Source: Rotaria sordida
Lineage: Eukaryota; Rotifera; Eurotatoria; Philodinida; Philodinidae
NCBI GenBank assembly: GCA_905250125.1
Contig: CAJNOL010001423.1
Location: 1-64,000 of the forward strand
Reading direction: 5' to 3'
DNA: 64,000 nt
The first letter of the stretch is position 1, and each line of letters starts with the position of its first letter. The notes below the pieces were generated by a model that had not been told where the DNA came from, ran no database searches, and saw only the letters and a list, made by a program, of their open reading frames with translations. Below, one piece after another: positions 59,528-64,000 of the stretch. The translations under genes and the position numbers were made by a program.

Positions 59528-62217
59528 ATGAAATATTTTAGATACAAAATATTAAAGAAAAAAAAACCTATGTTTTTAAAGCCACATCAATATGGAAATA
59601 AAACAAAATATGTATATGATTTATTTAAACGAAATTATAATTTAAAAAAATTGACTATTCAAATGGAAAAAAATCCACATATGAAAAATATTGTAGAAGA
59701 ACAATTAAAGAAAAAAGAATCTCAAGGAATATTAAAACGATTAATAGATAAACGGTAGTGATATACAATACAAAAAATACATACATACATAATAGATATT
59801 AGTTCAAATAACATTAGATATTGTGCAAAAACAACTAATTGAATGGAGTATATTTTTAATACGAAGAACTCAATAGTGTTTTATAAACTTCGACCCAATT
59901 TTTGTATCTTAGACGCATTTCCAACAGATCAAAGAAAATAATAGATTATTAAAAATATCGAAAAAGTTTTTCATGGATGGTAGATCGAACTGGGACCTAT
60001 GTATGATGAAAATTTTAGAGTATTTATATTTGTTTGCATAGAGATATGCGACTCACCAAAGACTAAAAAATGAAATTCCCTAACGTTCGGTTATGTCGCA
60101 GGAATAACTCTGATCAAATTTTTTCGATATTTTTACCAATCTAGTATTTTATTTGAGTTGATGCAAATTGAGGTCAATTTCTCTTGAATAATACCTTATA
60201 TGCTATTCTTCAAATGTGGCCAAGATACAAAAAATAAAAATGAGGTCGAAACTTATGAAACATCATTTATTAAAAATATGATTTGAAATATTCATTGTTC
60301 ACTCAAACTAAGAATAAAAGATATATTCCAGTGAAAGAAACGTAAACTATTCAGATTCATCGACTAGTTTGTTCGCACTGTTGCAGTTCTCATAAGAACT
60401 AACAGTATAATGTACATTATACCGAGTGATCTATCGATAGGTTTTATCCGATTCGAATTATATGGAGAATACTTATAACTATACAAAATGTATAGATTAA
60501 ATTATAAATATCTAATGTTATTTAGATTGTTTAATTGATATAGTTTTTGAGACATTTTCCTAATAGTTTTCATTAAAATTTTTGGAGAGTCTATATTTTG
60601 GAAAACCAAAATTTCTGAAAATCACATTTCTTAATTCGACCGAAAACGTTTTGTCAATATGTTTATCTAATAATGCAAAGATTTTTGAGCTAATTGAAAT
60701 ATTTCCGAGCTTTTCATGACCTTTGTTTATCAAACTACAGTTAATTTCCGAAAGATACTGTTTTTTATGCTTCAAGACTTTCATAGTTCCAGTGCACTTC
60801 AGTAAAGTAAGGCCATGAAAAGCTCATAAATATTTCAATTAGCTGAAAAATTTTCATAATCCCTAATAACCTTATTTACAAAATGTTTCCAATCGAATAA
60901 AAAAAAGATGATCTTGAGAGATGCTGGTTTTTCAAAGGACAAGCCTTCTAAAAATTTTAACACCCATTCGAAAGAAAATTCTCTTAGCTGTTCTGACCTT
61001 TTTTCTCATTGGTTAAGAAGATAGGTCAAAAATGTAAAGTACAGTAAACATTTTACTCCCACTCTACAGCTTATAGAGTCTATTGAAGAGACTTTAAAAA
61101 AAAATATTCAATTGGAGTGCAAAATGTATAGTTTGAGAGTATCATTTTACTATGAAGTATGATACTTTAAATGAGCTGTATATTGCTGTCTTCATTAAAG
61201 ATAAGAAACTACTTTCTTTGTAAATCTATTGCATTTTATGTTTAAATATAAAATAATTTGAATAGTTTCCATTTTTAGTACAAGTGAATACAAAGAATAT
61301 TTTTCTCATTCTGTAAGTACTCATACATTTTAACACAAAAGTATACTATAAATGGATAACATAGTCTGATCCATCAGTGATTAAACGATCAAAACATATA
61401 TCATATGATCATATTGGACAAAAACGTGCAATACATTTAAGTAAAATCTTACGAGCATTTGTTGCTGATCGTATTGGTTCAGGTGAAATTGGTGATATAT
61501 TAGCTGGAAAGAATTTTCAATTAACAAATGTGAGTCATTTTAACAAAATATAAATTCATACAATTTTCTTTTTTTTTTATTAATTAACAATTTATTTAGA
61601 TTATTGTCCCAGTTGATTTAAATCGTATTGAAATTTTATGGTGGTCACCTGAACAAGAAGCAAATATTATTGAAGATCTATTAAAAACGGCTGGTGAAGA
61701 TTTAAGGTAACTCTATTCAATACATCATAAAATTTTTATGTGATATTAATTTAGAACGGCTATTCGTCATGCACAATTATTACCTAGTTCACCACCAGTC
61801 ATTTTTAAACGAGATAATTTACGTGTTGAACGTGATCAAATTAATTATTTACTTGATACAGCTGATAAAGGATCATCAGATGAGACTTCAATTAGTACCA
61901 ATTCTACAGAACGTAATGATTTATATGATAGTGATCGTACAATTATTCTACGAAAATTATCTAATCAAACGTCAATTGATGAAGATAATAATAATGATGT
62001 ACAAACTGATATAAGTCAATTAACACCTGAACAAATGCAACGACGTATGAAAGCATTTGCATTAACAAAAAGAATGAAACGTGTACAAGAACAACGAAGT
62101 GCTATGTATGGTATAATGGCTATTGAAAAAGAAAGACAAAATGAAGAACATTTTTCATTAAATCAAACTACAGATGTTGAATTTGAACAGCAGACAAACG
62201 AGAAGAAATCAGAATAA
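59528..62217 (+). CDS. RBFA: Mitochondrial ribosome-binding factor A-like protein
   Basis: Coding blocks: 59528-59754, 61365 (or 61378)-61529, 61600-61706 and 61755-62217. The last three are joined by short introns with exact phase (AAT|ATT, and AG|A giving Arg). They encode the RbfA KH-like core (KRAIHLSKILRAFVADRIGS through IIVPVDLNRIEILWWSPEQE) and the metazoan mitochondrial continuation (RHAQLLPSSPPVIFKRDNLR, then a LDTAD segment). An acidic/polar stretch and a basic helical C-terminus (MQRRMKAFALTKRMKR) follow. The family aids maturation of the small mitochondrial ribosomal subunit. The first block is a Lys-rich N-terminus (KKKKPMFLKPHQYGNK) like the mitochondrial targeting and linker region of metazoan RBFA. 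Its donor phase (CG|GTAGTG) does not match either acceptor candidate of the second block, so an unseen small exon probably lies in 59755-61364. AATAAA occurs at 62272-62277. Confidence 0.75.
60659..60880. repeat. Small foldback inside an RBFA intron
   Basis: Arms of about 78 bp (60659-60735 and 60803-60880) are inverted copies sharing AGCTAATTGAAATATTT and GAGCTTTTCATG on opposite strands, with a ~67-bp centre. Non-coding. Confidence 0.55.
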
Positions 62218-62871
62218 AAACGAATATGTTAATCAAGCATTGTCTGTAATGATTATCGATTTTATTTATCTAATAAATAAATACCTTCATCCCATGTGCA
62301 ATTAAGTTTACACATGTCGGATAATAATCTTTACATTATCGATTCGTTTTTTTGGAATTCAGATTAGTTCAAATAAATGACATAATCCGAGAGAATTCAA
62401 TACCTTATAGAAATATTAAAGTACATCTAAAAAATTTGAATATTCTACAAGTATTTATGTGAAGTTTACAAGACACTGACATCTGCTTAGAATTTTGTTT
62501 TTCTAATAGCATAACTCACTCAAAAATTTATTCATCGGCTATGAATGACTGTATCTTTAATTTGATTATTTCAATATTATGTATATTTCAAAAAAAAAAG
62601 GTTCATTATTTTATAATAAAACATTTTTAGATTTCAATTATTATTGTTCAAAACAATAGTTTGATGTACTTTCTCTTGATTATTATGGCATCTAGAGAGT
62701 GTTTTTCTCTGCTGATCAGTCTCCATATTAGTTTTGAAATAGTTATTTTCATAAAAGAATTCATGACAAAAAAAATCACTTTCATCAGTGACATTCTTTT
62801 GTGTCGTATTGTTAACATATTCGATTCATTCATATGAACATCATCGATCTATTTTGTTTTTTACAAAGATA
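62218..62871. other. Intergenic, no gene seen
   Basis: 3' flank of RBFA up to the presumed piggyBac boundary. AT-rich; the 61-codon minus frame at 62648-62833 has no support. Confidence 0.4.
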
Positions 62872-64000
62872 TTAACACATTCACGGCAATTGGATTTTGT
62901 TAAAAAATAGCTTTGACAGATTCATTGTCGTGTACATTTCCCTTTTGATAAACGCACTTATTGGTCTGTTTAATATATACTGCCAGTTCTTTTGCTTTTT
63001 TTGTTTATATTATTGCATAGGCGATCCTTTTCAGGTCGAACAAAAATGATTACTCAAGTTTGCTTTCCTCTCTCTTATATATCGCGCAGTAGGAACGAGA
63101 TAAAAGAAATAATTTCGATTTTTTTTCTTTTTCATTCTTTTTGTAGCGTTATCTTTTATTCTTTTCTCTCGAGTTTATAAAAACAAATGAAATTTGGCGA
63201 TGAATTATGTTACAGTGTGAGTCATTTGTATCTTTTCTTCTTTATGATCGTACAGATGATGTGTACGATATATATATAATTATATCTTTTTTTCCTTTCA
63301 ATTAGATATATTCCACACATTCTTTCTTTTCATATTGTTCAGGGATATTTCCACTCGTTTATGGTTATTTCCAACTGTCGTTGATTATTTCCTAGTTCTT
63401 TGCGCGTACATATTCTGTGATCGATTAGAAAATAGATCAAAGAGATAAATACAATCGATTAGATCGTTTTCACTCGTTAATAAATTATATGTCGTTTGAA
63501 GAAACTGATACAGACGATAGCGGTAACTCACTGAGTAGTGTGAGTGGTTTGAAAGATGATTTTGCTAGAATGCAGTTTGAATCTTCAAGCTCTGAAGAAG
63601 AAATTGCTGATGATGACGTGGATTTATAAGTCTGGAACGAAACTGAACCAGAATTGGATGCTGAAGTCCAGGAGGACTATGGGATCGTGAAAGAAATAAC
63701 GTCAGTTTCAAAAGATAATACAATCAATCCCATTTATTGCTATCGACATTTCATCACTGACGAAATTATTAGTCTCATGGTTCGCGAAACAAATCGATAT
63801 GCATAGCAATACTTACGAACTCGGAAGCTTAGTAGTCGATCAAAAATCCGTCAATGAGAACCAACTAATAATGAGGAAATACTTAATTTTTTTAGGACTT
63901 ATCATCGAGATGGAGTTGATACAAATGCCGGAAATGGACTACTACTGGAGCAAAAGCAAATTATATAGATCTGAAATCATTCAGAATACAATGCCGATAG
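62872..64000 (+). mobile_element. Degenerate piggyBac element, cut by the window edge
   Basis: A transposase-like frame begins at ATG 63489 with an acidic, Ser/Asp-rich N-terminus (DTDDSGNSLSSVSG, then SSSSEEEIADDD). It enters the conserved piggyBac N-domain: an NPIYCYRHFITDEIISLMV block, ETNRYA, EPTNNEEI, and LGLIIEMELIQMPEMDYYWS. In-frame stops occur after VDL (TAA), after NRYA (TAG) and before EPTNNEEI (TGA, where a Trp is usual), so this copy is inactive. The catalytic Asp residues would lie beyond the window. A TTAA at 62872-62875, followed by CACATTCACGGCAATTGG, is the likely 5' boundary, since piggyBac inserts at TTAA. The terminal repeat cannot be confirmed without the 3' end. Confidence 0.7.

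Noticed and set aside
59978..60000. Possible tRNA T-arm (GGTCCCAGTTCGATCTACC on the minus strand)
   Set aside because: The T-stem does not pair and no acceptor or anticodon arm is found upstream.

Overview
The window looks like AT-rich nuclear DNA from a small invertebrate, most probably a bdelloid rotifer (Rotaria or Adineta type). Three things point there. Several genes have short introns of about 60-150 bp with clean GT/AG ends. The architectures are ones expanded in bdelloids: a mono-ADP-ribosyltransferase with kinesin-light-chain-like TPRs, a B-box/coiled-coil/NHL protein and F-box/LRR remnants. Unique genes are interspersed with many decayed DNA-transposon fragments. The species call is inference; no rRNA or mitochondrial marker is present. 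A 100-N assembly gap lies at 46310-46409.

Layout. 0.4-2.6 kb (-): three-exon calcineurin-like metallophosphoesterase. 2.6-12.2 kb: no convincing gene, with a foldback repeat at 3.9-4.4 kb and a MITE at 5.5 kb. 12.2-17.1 kb (+): ADP-ribosyltransferase/TPR gene whose 2.7-kb second intron holds a second copy of that MITE and a long-inverted-repeat element with a Tc1/mariner-like remnant. 17-25 kb: a short hydrophilic protein (+) converging on a secreted VWA-domain protein (-). 25.8-26.8 kb (-): decayed F-box/LRR-like sequence. 28.4-34.6 kb (-): a foldback element, then a B-box/coiled-coil exon and an NHL-propeller exon that probably form one gene across a 4-kb intron. 34.6-47.4 kb: mostly gene-poor, with one small cysteine-rich secreted protein (-) at 43.8 kb. 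47.5-51.7 kb (-): five-exon claudin/PMP22-type tetraspan protein with a long Gln/Pro/Tyr-rich tail. 52.4-54.4 kb (+): copper type II monooxygenase (MOXD/DBH-like) copy in which every in-frame stop is TGA or TAG. 56.0-58.5 kb (+): TMEM45 family protein whose intron carries a 600-bp palindromic element. 59.5-62.2 kb (+): mitochondrial RBFA-like ribosome-assembly factor. 62.9-64.0 kb (+): degenerate piggyBac element running off the edge.

The genes form no operon or obvious shared pathway. The recurring theme is genome structure: multi-exon genes whose long introns act as landing sites for inverted-repeat, non-autonomous elements, several of which recur in the window. The most unusual single observation is the monooxygenase copy with seven or eight in-frame TGA/TAG codons, no TAA, and stops at positions where Trp is expected.
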